From positions 1,550,001-1,614,000 of the forward strand of contig NZ_CP061947.1 of NCBI RefSeq assembly GCF_014838715.1: a stretch of 64,000 nt of DNA, in the 5' to 3' direction. Shown piece by piece: positions 18,803 to 27,541 of this stretch. The stretch comes from Algoriphagus sp. Y33 (GTDB lineage: Bacteria; Bacteroidota; Bacteroidia; Cytophagales; Cyclobacteriaceae). Each line of letters begins with the position of its first letter. Position 1 is the first letter of the stretch. The notes beneath the pieces are model-generated. The model was given only the letters and a program-made list of their open reading frames with translations, searched no databases and was not told the DNA's origin. The translations under genes and the position numbers were made by a program.

Positions 18803-20170
18803 ATGCAAGCTAGTTATTATATAAGTAAGTTTTTTAGTAAAGGAAGTGCAAGAACTCTTGCCGCTAAAAAGAATGTAGCGGGAAGTTTTTTGGTAAAAAT
18901 ATTTAGCATGGCTATATCTTTTATTATAGTTCCTATTACTATAAATTATATTAACCCCACCCAGTATGGCATTTGGCTTACTCTTACTTCTATGGTTGGA
19001 TGGGTGTCTTTGTTTGATGTAGGGTTAACTCAAGGTCTTAGAAATAAATTTGCAGAAGCAAAAGCCAAACATGATATTAATCTTGCCAGGATATTTGTTA
19101 GTACAACTTATTTTTATATCTCAATTCTTTTCATAACTGTCTGGATCATTCTGCTGATAGTCAATAGTTTTGTTGATTGGAGTTCTATTATCAATGTTCC
19201 GATTGTAATGGACTCAGAAATCAGAATGCTGACTTCTATAATTATCACTTATTTCTGTCTACAGTTTATCTTTCAAGTAGTCAAGACTATATTAATTGCT
19301 GACCAGAAACCTGCAGTAGCTTCATTTATTGATTTAACAGGTCAGTTTGCCTCCTTAGTGATTATTTGGATTTTGACCTTGTTTACTGAAGGTTCATTAA
19401 TATTACTTGGTTTAGGTATAGGTGTTTTTCCTGTAATTGTCTTAGTAATAGCTAATGTGTACTTGTTTTCTACTACATATAATGATGTGGTTCCAAGTAT
19501 TAAATTGGTACATAAAGAATACCGAAACCAATTGATGGGGCTAGGATTGAAGTTTTTTGTTCTTCAATTAGCTGCAATGATTCAATATAGTTCTTCCTTG
19601 TTTTTAATAGCACGCTATTTTACTCCCGATGATGTGACTGCTTATAATATTGCCTTTAAGTACTTTTTAATGCTTCAAGGAATTTATATGATTTTTCTTT
19701 CACCACTTTGGAGTAGTAGTACAGATGCTTACTTCTCAGGAGATTATGACTGGATCATCAAGGCGGTAAAGAAATATTTGCTAATTCTGGTACCTTTCGT
19801 GCTTTTGGGTTTGCTTATGTTGCTTTTTAGTAATCAATTTTATGATTTGTGGTTAGGAAAAGACGTTGTCGAAATAGATTTTAGAATTTCATTTCTGTGC
19901 TTCGTGTTTTTTACCCTAGGAATGTTTGCCAGTATTTTTGTTAATGTGATCAATGGTATTGGTGCTCTGCGTGTTCAGTTTTATGTGTCTGTGGTTACTT
20001 CTATAGGTTTCATTGTGCTGTCATTGGTGTTCATACTGGTTTTTGACTTGGGCGTATGGTCTATTATTTTAGCGTCTATTATATCCAATGTCTATGGATA
20101 CTTATTTGCTCCAATCCAGTTGTATAAGATATTGGTTGTGCGTAAGACTGATAGTGTTTGGTTTAAGTAA
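18803..20170 (+). CDS. wzx: Polysaccharide flippase (Wzx-like, MATE/MOP superfamily)
   Basis: A 455-residue integral membrane protein with about 12-14 hydrophobic helices and the typical N-terminal region (AGSFLVKIFSMAISFIIVPI, then NPTQYGIWLT and FDVGLTQGLRNK). It would flip the lipid-linked repeat unit across the inner membrane. The ATG at 18803 is chosen because it directly precedes the conserved part; a GTG lies two codons upstream at 18797. The region is noticeably more AT-rich than manC and the NRPS genes, as is common for horizontally exchanged serotype-like genes. The fucosyltransferase gene follows after 10 bases. Confidence 0.85.
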   Translation: MQASYYISKFFSKGSARTLAAKKNVAGSFLVKIFSMAISFIIVPITINYINPTQYGIWLTLTSMVGWVSLFDVGLTQGLRNKFAEAKAKHDINLARIFVSTTYFYISILFITVWIILLIVNSFVDWSSIINVPIVMDSEIRMLTSIIITYFCLQFIFQVVKTILIADQKPAVASFIDLTGQFASLVIIWILTLFTEGSLILLGLGIGVFPVIVLVIANVYLFSTTYNDVVPSIKLVHKEYRNQLMGLGLKFFVLQLAAMIQYSSSLFLIARYFTPDDVTAYNIAFKYFLMLQGIYMIFLSPLWSSSTDAYFSGDYDWIIKAVKKYLLILVPFVLLGLLMLLFSNQFYDLWLGKDVVEIDFRISFLCFVFFTLGMFASIFVNVINGIGALRVQFYVSVVTSIGFIVLSLVFILVFDLGVWSIILASIISNVYGYLFAPIQLYKILVVRKTDSVWFK

Positions 20171-20180
20171 AGTAAGCGTA

Positions 20181-21077
20181 ATGAACAAAGTGAATATATA
20201 TGGTGGTTTGGGTAATCAAATGTTTCAATATGCATTTGTTCACATGTTGAAGTCTAATGGGCTTTCTACAAGGATAAGTATCAGAGACTTCTTTTTGTAT
20301 AATCATCATAATGGTTTTGAACTAACTCGTGCATTTGATATTAATTTGAATTATTCGGATAGGTTTAAATTGAAACTATTAGAGGCAGGGTCTTTTCTTT
20401 GGGGCTATTCTGTAATAAAAAGAATATTGGCAATTTCATTTTCTTTGTATTCTAAATTGTTTGAGGATTCTTTTAAAGAGAAAAAGGAGTTTTGTTATGA
20501 TGGCGATGTTTTGAAAAGGTCAAATTCTAGGTTTATAGGTACTTGGCAATCCATTAAGTATTTACCTAAGGAGAATTATCTCTTAAACAAGGAGCTTTTT
20601 AAATTTAGAAGTCCTAAAGATATTAGGAATATCGAGCTGGGTATTGAGATAAAAAATGGTAATTCGGTAGCGGTCCATGTCCGTAGAGGTGACTATACCA
20701 GTCCCGAATGGCGAAATTCGCATCTTGTGGTTGATGGGTGTGCGTATTATCAAGCAGCCATTTCAGAACTTTCATCTAAATTCGGCGACTTGACCTTTTA
20801 TTTCTTTTCTGATGATATGAATTGGGTGAAGACGAATTTTAAAGCTCCCAACTTCAGGTATATCGATCATAATACTGGATCTTCCAGTTATCTGGACATG
20901 TATCTGATGAGTTTATGTTCGAAGTTCATTATCCCTAATAGTACATTTAGCTGGTGGGCGGCATGGCTTTCAAATTACCCTGACCAAGATAAAGTAATAT
21001 ACATGCCTAACCCTTGGATCAAAGGATTAAACATAGCTGAAATTTACCCTGCTAACTGTATAGTGAAAAATGTTTGA
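20181..21077 (+). CDS. GT11 family alpha-1,2-fucosyltransferase
   Basis: This 298-residue protein begins MNKVNIYGGLGNQMFQYAF, the classic N-terminus of glycosyltransferase family 11. It has the donor-binding motif VHVRRGDYTS and the conserved FSWWAAWL near the C-terminus. Family 11 enzymes transfer fucose from GDP-fucose, usually in alpha-1,2 linkage, to a galactose or similar acceptor. The start at 20181 was chosen because the conserved glycine-rich N-terminus begins there; a longer frame starting at 20088 runs inside the flippase gene. The presence of manC at the head of the operon fits the need for GDP-mannose-derived GDP-fucose. Confidence 0.88.
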   Translation: MNKVNIYGGLGNQMFQYAFVHMLKSNGLSTRISIRDFFLYNHHNGFELTRAFDINLNYSDRFKLKLLEAGSFLWGYSVIKRILAISFSLYSKLFEDSFKEKKEFCYDGDVLKRSNSRFIGTWQSIKYLPKENYLLNKELFKFRSPKDIRNIELGIEIKNGNSVAVHVRRGDYTSPEWRNSHLVVDGCAYYQAAISELSSKFGDLTFYFFSDDMNWVKTNFKAPNFRYIDHNTGSSSYLDMYLMSLCSKFIIPNSTFSWWAAWLSNYPDQDKVIYMPNPWIKGLNIAEIYPANCIVKNV

Positions 21078-21101
21078 TATTCTGTTTTCTATATTCCATA
21101 A

Positions 21102-22313
21102 ATGCTAAAGGTAGTTCAAATTCAGTTTTCTAGTAAATCTGCGGGGTCGTCGGCACTGAGACTTCAAAGTGGATTCAATAATTCTGAATCTGTAAAGTCT
21201 CAGATAATCTCTTTATTCGGAGATGGCGAGAACTATTCAGGTGTGTCTTATCTAAACAATTGGTCTAGACTTAAAGCCGCGATAAATAATAAGATTGCTA
21301 GAAGAATATATAAATATGATCAAAGCAAATATGGTTTGTATTCCTATCCATTAATTGGTACTGATATTTCAAAGTTAAAAATAGTTCAAGAGGCAGACGC
21401 AATCTATATCCACTGGGTTCAGATGGGATTTTTTGATTTTAAATCCTTTTCTAAATTATTTCAGTTAAAGAAAAAGATTTTTGTTGTTATGCACGATATG
21501 TGGTTTCTGACCGGTGGCTGCCACTATGCAGTAGATTGTGTTTCTTATGAAGATAGTTGCGAAAGATGCCCAATTTTTCCCAATAATTCAAAAATAGCTT
21601 CTTCCCAACATCGTGTCAAAGGGGAATTGATTGCTAACTACGGAAACAACTTACAGTTTATTACTCCCAGTTTGTGGTTAAAGGATTTGGGTCATAAATC
21701 ATCATTATTAAAGAATCAGTCCATACACTTTATTCCTAATTTCTTTAGTTCCCCTCATTTTCGACGAGGTAATCGAATAGATGCCCGGCAACTTTTGTCC
21801 ATTGAAATTTCCAAAAAGGTTATCTGCTTTGGGGCGGTGAACATATCCAGTATTTATAAAGGGTGGAAGTTTCTTAAGGAGGCTTTCTCATACTTACATC
21901 AGTATTATACAAATGATGAGGTTGAGGTAATCATTTTTGGAAATGGTGACCTTGAAGAGTTTGAAGCTTCGATTAATTTCAAAATTCACTACTTAGGTTA
22001 TTTGGAAAATGAAGACAGGATCTCTCTAGCCTATAGATGTTCTGATGTGTTTGTAATCCCTAGTATACTCGACAATCAGCCCACTACTATTGTAGAAAGT
22101 ATGCATTGTGGAGTGCCCGTCGTAGGATTTAATTTGTGCGGGATACCTGAAATGATTGATCATAAAAAGAGTGGTTACATCGCTGAAGCTTATAATTCCC
22201 TGGATCTAGCTGACGGGATCAGATATTGCCTAGATCATCAGCTTGACGTAAGCCTGAAAGAAGAGTATCTTCCTAAAAGCGTGCTTAGTGCTCACCTTAA
22301 TTTATTGAATTAG
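21102..22313 (+). CDS. Glycosyltransferase family 4 protein (WcaC-like)
   Basis: The 403-residue protein has the GT4 signature segment HDMWFLTGGCHY followed by a Cys cluster (VDC...SCERCP) seen in colanic-acid-type transferases. Its C-terminal Rossmann half has PSILDNQPTTIVESMHCGVP, the donor-binding E-x7-E region. It would add a nucleotide-activated sugar to the growing lipid-linked repeat unit at the inner face of the membrane. It begins 24 bases after the fucosyltransferase, and the polymerase start follows its stop by one base. The sugar and linkage cannot be read from the sequence. Confidence 0.82.
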   Translation: MLKVVQIQFSSKSAGSSALRLQSGFNNSESVKSQIISLFGDGENYSGVSYLNNWSRLKAAINNKIARRIYKYDQSKYGLYSYPLIGTDISKLKIVQEADAIYIHWVQMGFFDFKSFSKLFQLKKKIFVVMHDMWFLTGGCHYAVDCVSYEDSCERCPIFPNNSKIASSQHRVKGELIANYGNNLQFITPSLWLKDLGHKSSLLKNQSIHFIPNFFSSPHFRRGNRIDARQLLSIEISKKVICFGAVNISSIYKGWKFLKEAFSYLHQYYTNDEVEVIIFGNGDLEEFEASINFKIHYLGYLENEDRISLAYRCSDVFVIPSILDNQPTTIVESMHCGVPVVGFNLCGIPEMIDHKKSGYIAEAYNSLDLADGIRYCLDHQLDVSLKEEYLPKSVLSAHLNLLN

Positions 22314-22314
22314 G

Positions 22315-23664
22315 ATGGAATTGTTAAGCAGTAAACCAGAGTCTACACAGATTGGTATTCAAAAATCCGGTGTTTTCATTTTTCCCACTAAGTCTTTTGC
22401 TTATTATATAAGCCTCTTCTTCTTAGCTATGATTGGTTTGAGTTTTGGCTATGTCATGGCTCTTACTACTTTTTCTTTTACGTTTGCTTATCAAGGGATT
22501 GAACTTTTAAGCTATATGGTACTAGTTTATTCTCTGACGGGATTGGTTAAAGTTAATGTTAAAATGTCCTATCCTAGGGTTTTTGGACTGATATACCTTA
22601 TTTGGCAGGTTATAATTTTGATACGTGGTGACTATTCGGATTTGGATTATTTCCATTTTAAGCAATTGCTTTTTGATTTGAATTATGGTGGCATGATATT
22701 CTTGATTCCAATTCTATTGTTTATTGATTTTAACTTATTTTTAGTTAAAAAATTGTTTGATTCAGCGATTATTTTATCTTTAATTTATTTGGTGCTTGTA
22801 GCTTTGAATTATAGTGTGTTATTTAATCCGGATCTACAAGATTTGGTAAGTTTGGGGACCGCAGAAATGTATTTCAAATATTTTGCTCTACCGATAGGGA
22901 TTCTTGCATTTAATTTCAATTTATTAAGTAATAGAGTTCGTATACTTGTACTCACGGTACTAGCACTAATGTTTCTCATTGCGGTTTTTAGAGCTAGAAG
23001 AGGGATGCTGTTTATGGTAGCCGTAATTTCTTTTCTCGGTGGTTTCAATTATTTTCTTACTTCTAAGAATAAGTTTCACGTTATTTTTTACATTATATAT
23101 TCACTAGTTGGGATGTCCTTACTTATATTTTATACTGTCGATCTTGATTTTGATAATATATCGTTTTTTAAGAATATATCTGAGCGTGGTTTGGAAGATA
23201 CAAGAAGCTACGTAGAGGATTGTTTTTATAATGATATGTCTTCAGATGATTGGTTGTTTGGAAAGGGGTACAATGGCGGCTATAGGTGTACAGGTATTGA
23301 TGCCGCTATCTTCAAGGACAACATCCGGAAAGTGATTGAGACGGATTACTTGCAATTAATTATGGTTGGAGGGATAATTAACGTATTTTTTCTTTTTTTG
23401 ATTATGATTCCAGCTGTTGTTTTGGGATTATTTTATTCCAATAATAACCTAGTTAAGACGTTTGGGGTATGGATATTGTGTTGGCTAATATTCCTTTACC
23501 CTGCTAATGTGTATAGTATTAATATTTATCATGTTTCAGTTTGGGTAAGTGCTGCAATATGTTATGTCAAACCAATAAGAATGTTGCCTAATTCTTTTAT
23601 TGTTAAGTATTTTACCAGTGAATTTACCCATCAGTCCATTTCTAATAGAAAAGAAAATGCCTAA
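22315..23664 (+). CDS. wzy: O-antigen/exopolysaccharide polymerase (Wzy-like)
   Basis: A 449-residue protein made up of about 11-12 hydrophobic segments, with a larger polar loop at about 275-345 (SERGLEDTRSYVEDC...GKGYNGGYRCTG), the usual shape of Wzy polymerases. The assignment rests on topology, position between flippase and glycosyltransferases, and the RARRGM segment after the seventh helix, since Wzy sequences are poorly conserved. It would join repeat units in the periplasm. Its ATG lies one base after the preceding stop, and its last 8 bases overlap the next gene. This indicates translational coupling. Confidence 0.75.
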   Translation: MELLSSKPESTQIGIQKSGVFIFPTKSFAYYISLFFLAMIGLSFGYVMALTTFSFTFAYQGIELLSYMVLVYSLTGLVKVNVKMSYPRVFGLIYLIWQVIILIRGDYSDLDYFHFKQLLFDLNYGGMIFLIPILLFIDFNLFLVKKLFDSAIILSLIYLVLVALNYSVLFNPDLQDLVSLGTAEMYFKYFALPIGILAFNFNLLSNRVRILVLTVLALMFLIAVFRARRGMLFMVAVISFLGGFNYFLTSKNKFHVIFYIIYSLVGMSLLIFYTVDLDFDNISFFKNISERGLEDTRSYVEDCFYNDMSSDDWLFGKGYNGGYRCTGIDAAIFKDNIRKVIETDYLQLIMVGGIINVFFLFLIMIPAVVLGLFYSNNNLVKTFGVWILCWLIFLYPANVYSINIYHVSVWVSAAICYVKPIRMLPNSFIVKYFTSEFTHQSISNRKENA

Positions 23665-24988
23665 AGTATTAATATTCGGTCAATCATTTAATGCAAATAC
23701 GGGTGGTGGGGTCACCTTAACCAATCTTTTTGGTGATTGGGATAAGAATGATCTAGCTGTCATATGTACTAGTCATGCAAATGGGAATATTTCCCCCAAT
23801 GTGTGTGATAATTACTACTTTATTGGCTCAGATGAATTTCATTACAAGTTTCCTTTTAATTATTTTCAGCGACCTTCTCCTTCGGGAAAACTGCCAATTG
23901 TCTATACCACATCCAGTGAGTCTTTCTCTTATAAGCCAAGTTGGCGGGAATTGATAATCCAGAATGTGCTATATCCCATGTTGGATTGGTCTGGGTTGAT
24001 GCACGTTATTTCCAAGATGGAAGTCAGCCCTAATTTATTACAATGGGTAGATGAGTTTTCACCTGATGTTCTCTACATACAGGCATCTACCAGAGAATCA
24101 CTTCTTTTTGCAATTAAATTATCAGAGAGGATTAAGATTCCGGTAATTATACATCAAATGGATGATTGGGTAAGTACTGTCGGAAGTAATGGGCTAGGTA
24201 GTAGGTATTGGAGTAGAAAGATTAATGGAGAGTTCAAGCAATTGGTACAAAGAGCAGATTTGTGTCTAAGTATCAGTGATTTGATGGGAGTTGAGTACCA
24301 GAGACGCTATGGATCTAAATTTAAAACATATCATAATCCTGTAGATCTGGATATTTGGGAACCTAAAGTGAATGTTGAGAAATACGCTGAGAAGGAGTAC
24401 TCTATTTTATATGCCGGCAGAACAGGCTTTGGAATAGCTACTTCGCTAAAGGCATTTGCATCTGCAGTTGAGTTTTTCAATGAAACTAGTGATACCAAAA
24501 TTAAATTTTACATCCAAACTGCGGAAGAGCTGGCTTGGACTCAAGATTTTGAATACACAATACACAAAAAGCTAATCCCATATGAGAAATTGCCGCAGCT
24601 ATTTCAAAGCATGGACTTTTTGCTATTGCCTTGTGATTTTTCGGATAAAGCTCTAAAATTTCTAAAGTATTCCATGCCTACAAAAGCTCCTGAATACATG
24701 ATTACAGGTACTCCTATTATTATTCTGGCACCTGAGGAGACTGCTATATTCCAATATGGCAAGGAATTTAATTGGGCATTTACAATTAATAACGATGATA
24801 CCAAGTTTATTGCTTCCAGATTAAGTGAAATTGTATCCAATAGGATTTCCCAAATTGAAGTTTCTCAAAATGCCATGAGTTTTGCAAAGCAAAGACATTC
24901 TCAGGAGGTAGTCACAAAGCAGTTTACCCAAGAATTCAGAACGCTCGTAAGTTATCTGGACGAAACAGAATCGTTAGCTTTCAATTAA
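23657..24988 (+). CDS. Glycosyltransferase (GT4-like)
   Basis: A 443-residue protein starting MPKVLIFGQSFNANTGGGVT, a typical GT-B N-terminus with a glycine-rich acceptor loop. The C-terminal half has YSILYAGRTGFGIATSL and PTKAPEYMITGTPIIIL, equivalent to the donor-binding region of family 4 enzymes. The start at 23657 overlaps the polymerase stop by 8 bases. A longer frame from 23600 has no support. It is presumably one of the transferases that build the repeat unit. Acceptor and donor are unknown. Confidence 0.78.
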   Translation: MPKVLIFGQSFNANTGGGVTLTNLFGDWDKNDLAVICTSHANGNISPNVCDNYYFIGSDEFHYKFPFNYFQRPSPSGKLPIVYTTSSESFSYKPSWRELIIQNVLYPMLDWSGLMHVISKMEVSPNLLQWVDEFSPDVLYIQASTRESLLFAIKLSERIKIPVIIHQMDDWVSTVGSNGLGSRYWSRKINGEFKQLVQRADLCLSISDLMGVEYQRRYGSKFKTYHNPVDLDIWEPKVNVEKYAEKEYSILYAGRTGFGIATSLKAFASAVEFFNETSDTKIKFYIQTAEELAWTQDFEYTIHKKLIPYEKLPQLFQSMDFLLLPCDFSDKALKFLKYSMPTKAPEYMITGTPIIILAPEETAIFQYGKEFNWAFTINNDDTKFIASRLSEIVSNRISQIEVSQNAMSFAKQRHSQEVVTKQFTQEFRTLVSYLDETESLAFN

Positions 24989-24999
24989 ATTATAAACTT

Positions 25000-26148
25000 A
25001 TGCATATTTTGGTTTTCGGCATTCCTTTAAGAGAGGGTATGGCTGGGTCAGTGAGAGTGAGGAATTTACTGTATCCATTAAGTGTAAATTCTTCTGTTTC
25101 TTTAAGCAATCTTTATTTTGCACTACAAGCAGATGAGATAGAGGATACAGGAAGAAGTGATGAACTAAAAATTAGTTTAAGTTTCAGTAAACCTTTGTCG
25201 ATTGCGTCATACCTTTATAGGTCTATAAAATTTATTAGAAAAAAGTATGATAGGAATAAAAAGAACATTTTTTATCTCTATGAAACTCCAGATATCAAGA
25301 CAATAGTTCCTTTGATGTATGCAAAAATTATAGGGTATAAAGTTGTTTTGGATATAGTAGAGAACAATCTGCATGCTTATAGTTTTGGTAGTATGGCAAA
25401 TAAATTCAGAGTGAGAAGCGGAGCATATATTTTAAAGAACTTTCAGTTTTTAATTGATTTGAATATTGTGATTTCCTCCCACCTGGAGAATTTGCTACTA
25501 TCTTATACTTCAAGGGATAAGGTTTTATCTATCCCTGTAACTATGAATATCTCGGCATTCAAAAAAAGTTCATTTTCTAAAAAGGAAGCGACTACATTAT
25601 TTTATGGAGGTTCATTTGGTAAGAAAGATGGGCTAGATCTTTTACTTAAGGCATTTGAAGAAGTTTGTGAAGAACACCACAATCTTAAACTGATTTTGAC
25701 AGGAAAAGGTGAGAATCCAAGGGATTTCAATGAATTTATGGGACTGGTAAAATCCTCTAAATTTACTGATAGAATTACCTACAAAGGGTTTGTGCCTTCT
25801 AATGAGTATCAGGATTTACTCAACTCCTGTGATATTTTTTGTGTGATTAGAGATAATTCTGGGGCAGCTAATGCAGGTTTTCCTTCCAAATTGGCGGAAT
25901 ATTTAGCTACAGGGAGGGCAGTAATTGTTTCAAATGTAGGGGATGTCTCCCAATATCTCACAAATTTGCGAGATGCTGTAATTGTAGAACCCGAATCCCT
26001 TTCATCTTTGGTGAAGGCTATTACTTTTCTGGTGACTAATCCTGATAAGATAAACCATATAGGGAATAAAGGTAGGTCCGTAGCGATCCAGAGTTTTAAC
26101 AATGTAACTGAAAGTAATAAATTACTAAACAAGCTAACGATTATCTAA
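25000..26148 (+). CDS. Glycosyltransferase family 4 protein
   Basis: The 382-residue protein has a GT-B fold layout: MHILVFGIPLREGMAGSVR at the N-terminus and a family 4 donor site at about 195-330, with TTLFYGGSFGKKDGLDLLL, LILTGKGE and GFPSKLAEYLATGRAVIVS. It lies 11 bases after the previous transferase and 12 before the next, so all three are in one transcript. Cytoplasmic or membrane-peripheral addition of one sugar to the repeat unit is expected; specificity is not visible. Confidence 0.82.
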   Translation: MHILVFGIPLREGMAGSVRVRNLLYPLSVNSSVSLSNLYFALQADEIEDTGRSDELKISLSFSKPLSIASYLYRSIKFIRKKYDRNKKNIFYLYETPDIKTIVPLMYAKIIGYKVVLDIVENNLHAYSFGSMANKFRVRSGAYILKNFQFLIDLNIVISSHLENLLLSYTSRDKVLSIPVTMNISAFKKSSFSKKEATTLFYGGSFGKKDGLDLLLKAFEEVCEEHHNLKLILTGKGENPRDFNEFMGLVKSSKFTDRITYKGFVPSNEYQDLLNSCDIFCVIRDNSGAANAGFPSKLAEYLATGRAVIVSNVGDVSQYLTNLRDAVIVEPESLSSLVKAITFLVTNPDKINHIGNKGRSVAIQSFNNVTESNKLLNKLTII

Positions 26149-26160
26149 CACTTAAAAAAA

Positions 26161-27180
26161 ATGACTAAAATAGCGGTTCTTCTCACTAATTCTACCAGAA
26201 CATCCTATGGGGGTGTAGGTCCTTTTGTGAAAAATCTTGATGTTTACTTGGCAGATCATTACGAACTCAAATATTTTTCTTTGCCGGATTATTTTGATGA
26301 TATAACTATTGTCCCTCATCGGCTAATGTACTTCCTGTATGTTATATCTAATTTTTTCAAACTCAGGAAATTTGATATGATTATTTCTCATACCCCGGAG
26401 GCCGCCTATGCGAGTTCAATATGTAAGATTCCTTTTATACATGTTTTTCATGGAAATGATAATCCTGTATCTATGTCAAGATTTTGGTATGGCAAGTATT
26501 TTCTTTCTTTTTTTGACCACATTACCAGAGTGATTTCTGAAAATAGTTTGATTTGCTATACAGTAGGTAAAGAGGAGGTAGGTAGAAAGAAAATCTTAAA
26601 TCCCATCACTCACACTGTTACCACTAAAGATTATGAGAAAAGGTCTGGGTTTATTTTTGCAGGAAGATTGGAAAAGGGCAAAAGGGTAGAGTTATTATTA
26701 GAGTCTTATGCTTTATTACCATCGGAAATCCGTGCTGAAAATGACCTAAAAATTGCAGGAAAGGGGTCTCAATTAGGATTTTTACAAGAGAAGGTCCAAG
26801 AATTGGGATTAGGTAAACATGTTCAGTTTTTGGGAAATCTTGACAACCCTACTTTAATAGATCAAATTTCCAAATGCAAGATCTTATTAATGGCATCTGG
26901 CTACGAAGGGTTTCCTATGGTGATTGCTGAAGCTTTTTCAGTAGGAGTGCCATCCGTATCTACGGGGGTAGGCGATATTCCTTCGTTTCTTAAATCAGGG
27001 GAAAATGGGATTTTGGTGGAAAAGGAATTTGAATTTAAAGACTTTGCTGCTGCTATTGAAGAAGTATTAAAGAATTACGATCACTTCGCCTCAAATGCAC
27101 TTAAATCAGGAAAAGTGTTTGATGCCAAACAGATAACCCAAAGCCTAGTAGCAGATATTGATGGATGTCTACAGTCTTAA
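26161..27180 (+). CDS. Glycosyltransferase family 4 protein
   Basis: This 339-residue enzyme has the N-terminal loop SYGGVGPFVKNL, the acceptor-side HVFHGNDNP, FAGRLEKGKRVELLL, and the donor-site segment GYEGFPMVIAEAFSVGVPSV with the E-x7-E spacing. It is the last gene of the same-strand polysaccharide operon. The stop at 27180 is followed almost at once by an inverted-repeat element, and the next glycosyltransferase is on the other strand. I see no strong intrinsic terminator directly after the stop. Confidence 0.85.
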   Translation: MTKIAVLLTNSTRTSYGGVGPFVKNLDVYLADHYELKYFSLPDYFDDITIVPHRLMYFLYVISNFFKLRKFDMIISHTPEAAYASSICKIPFIHVFHGNDNPVSMSRFWYGKYFLSFFDHITRVISENSLICYTVGKEEVGRKKILNPITHTVTTKDYEKRSGFIFAGRLEKGKRVELLLESYALLPSEIRAENDLKIAGKGSQLGFLQEKVQELGLGKHVQFLGNLDNPTLIDQISKCKILLMASGYEGFPMVIAEAFSVGVPSVSTGVGDIPSFLKSGENGILVEKEFEFKDFAAAIEEVLKNYDHFASNALKSGKVFDAKQITQSLVADIDGCLQS

Positions 27181-27182
27181 TA

Positions 27183-27450
27183 GAGCTTGCTGAAAAAGTC
27201 TCAGATATGCCAGCTTCAAGGCGGCCGAGTGAAGATATATGGGTTGGTATACCTCGAATGAGTCCAACGTAGAAGATGGTATGGCTGAGACTAGCTTGAA
27301 AATCCCGATTCTGGGATTTTCTGATGCAGGGATAAAGACCTATTGTGATCAATACCTTTGCACTTGCTGAAAAACCGTTCGCGTCAAAAAATGGGCTAAT
27401 CATTCAAAATGGTAGCTTTTGATCTTTTACGGGCGTTTTTCAGCATGCCC
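27183..27450 (+). repeat. Small inverted-repeat element (MITE-like) between convergent genes
   Basis: The ends at 27183-27197 (GAGCTTGCTGAAAAA) and 27436-27450 (reverse complement GGGCATGCTGAAAAA) form imperfect terminal inverted repeats of 15 bases with two mismatches. A further direct copy of CTTGCTGAAAAA lies at 27363-27374. The interior has no convincing gene. The element fills the 361-base space between two convergent glycosyltransferase genes. It resembles a non-autonomous insertion-sequence derivative or a dispersed repeat, but its copy number in the genome cannot be seen here. No target-site duplication was identified. Confidence 0.5.
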
Positions 27451-27541
27451 TAAATTAGGTTTTATAGTTAACCATCATACTGAACCATTACGACTATAGA
27501 TTTAGATCATTGAGTCTAAAAAACAAAAGTATTATTAACTG

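Noticed and set aside
27101..27403. 100-codon minus-strand frame over the inverted-repeat element
   Set aside because: It overlaps the 3' end of a real glycosyltransferase gene and the repeat element, and no protein domain is visible. Such frames often arise from repeated elements.
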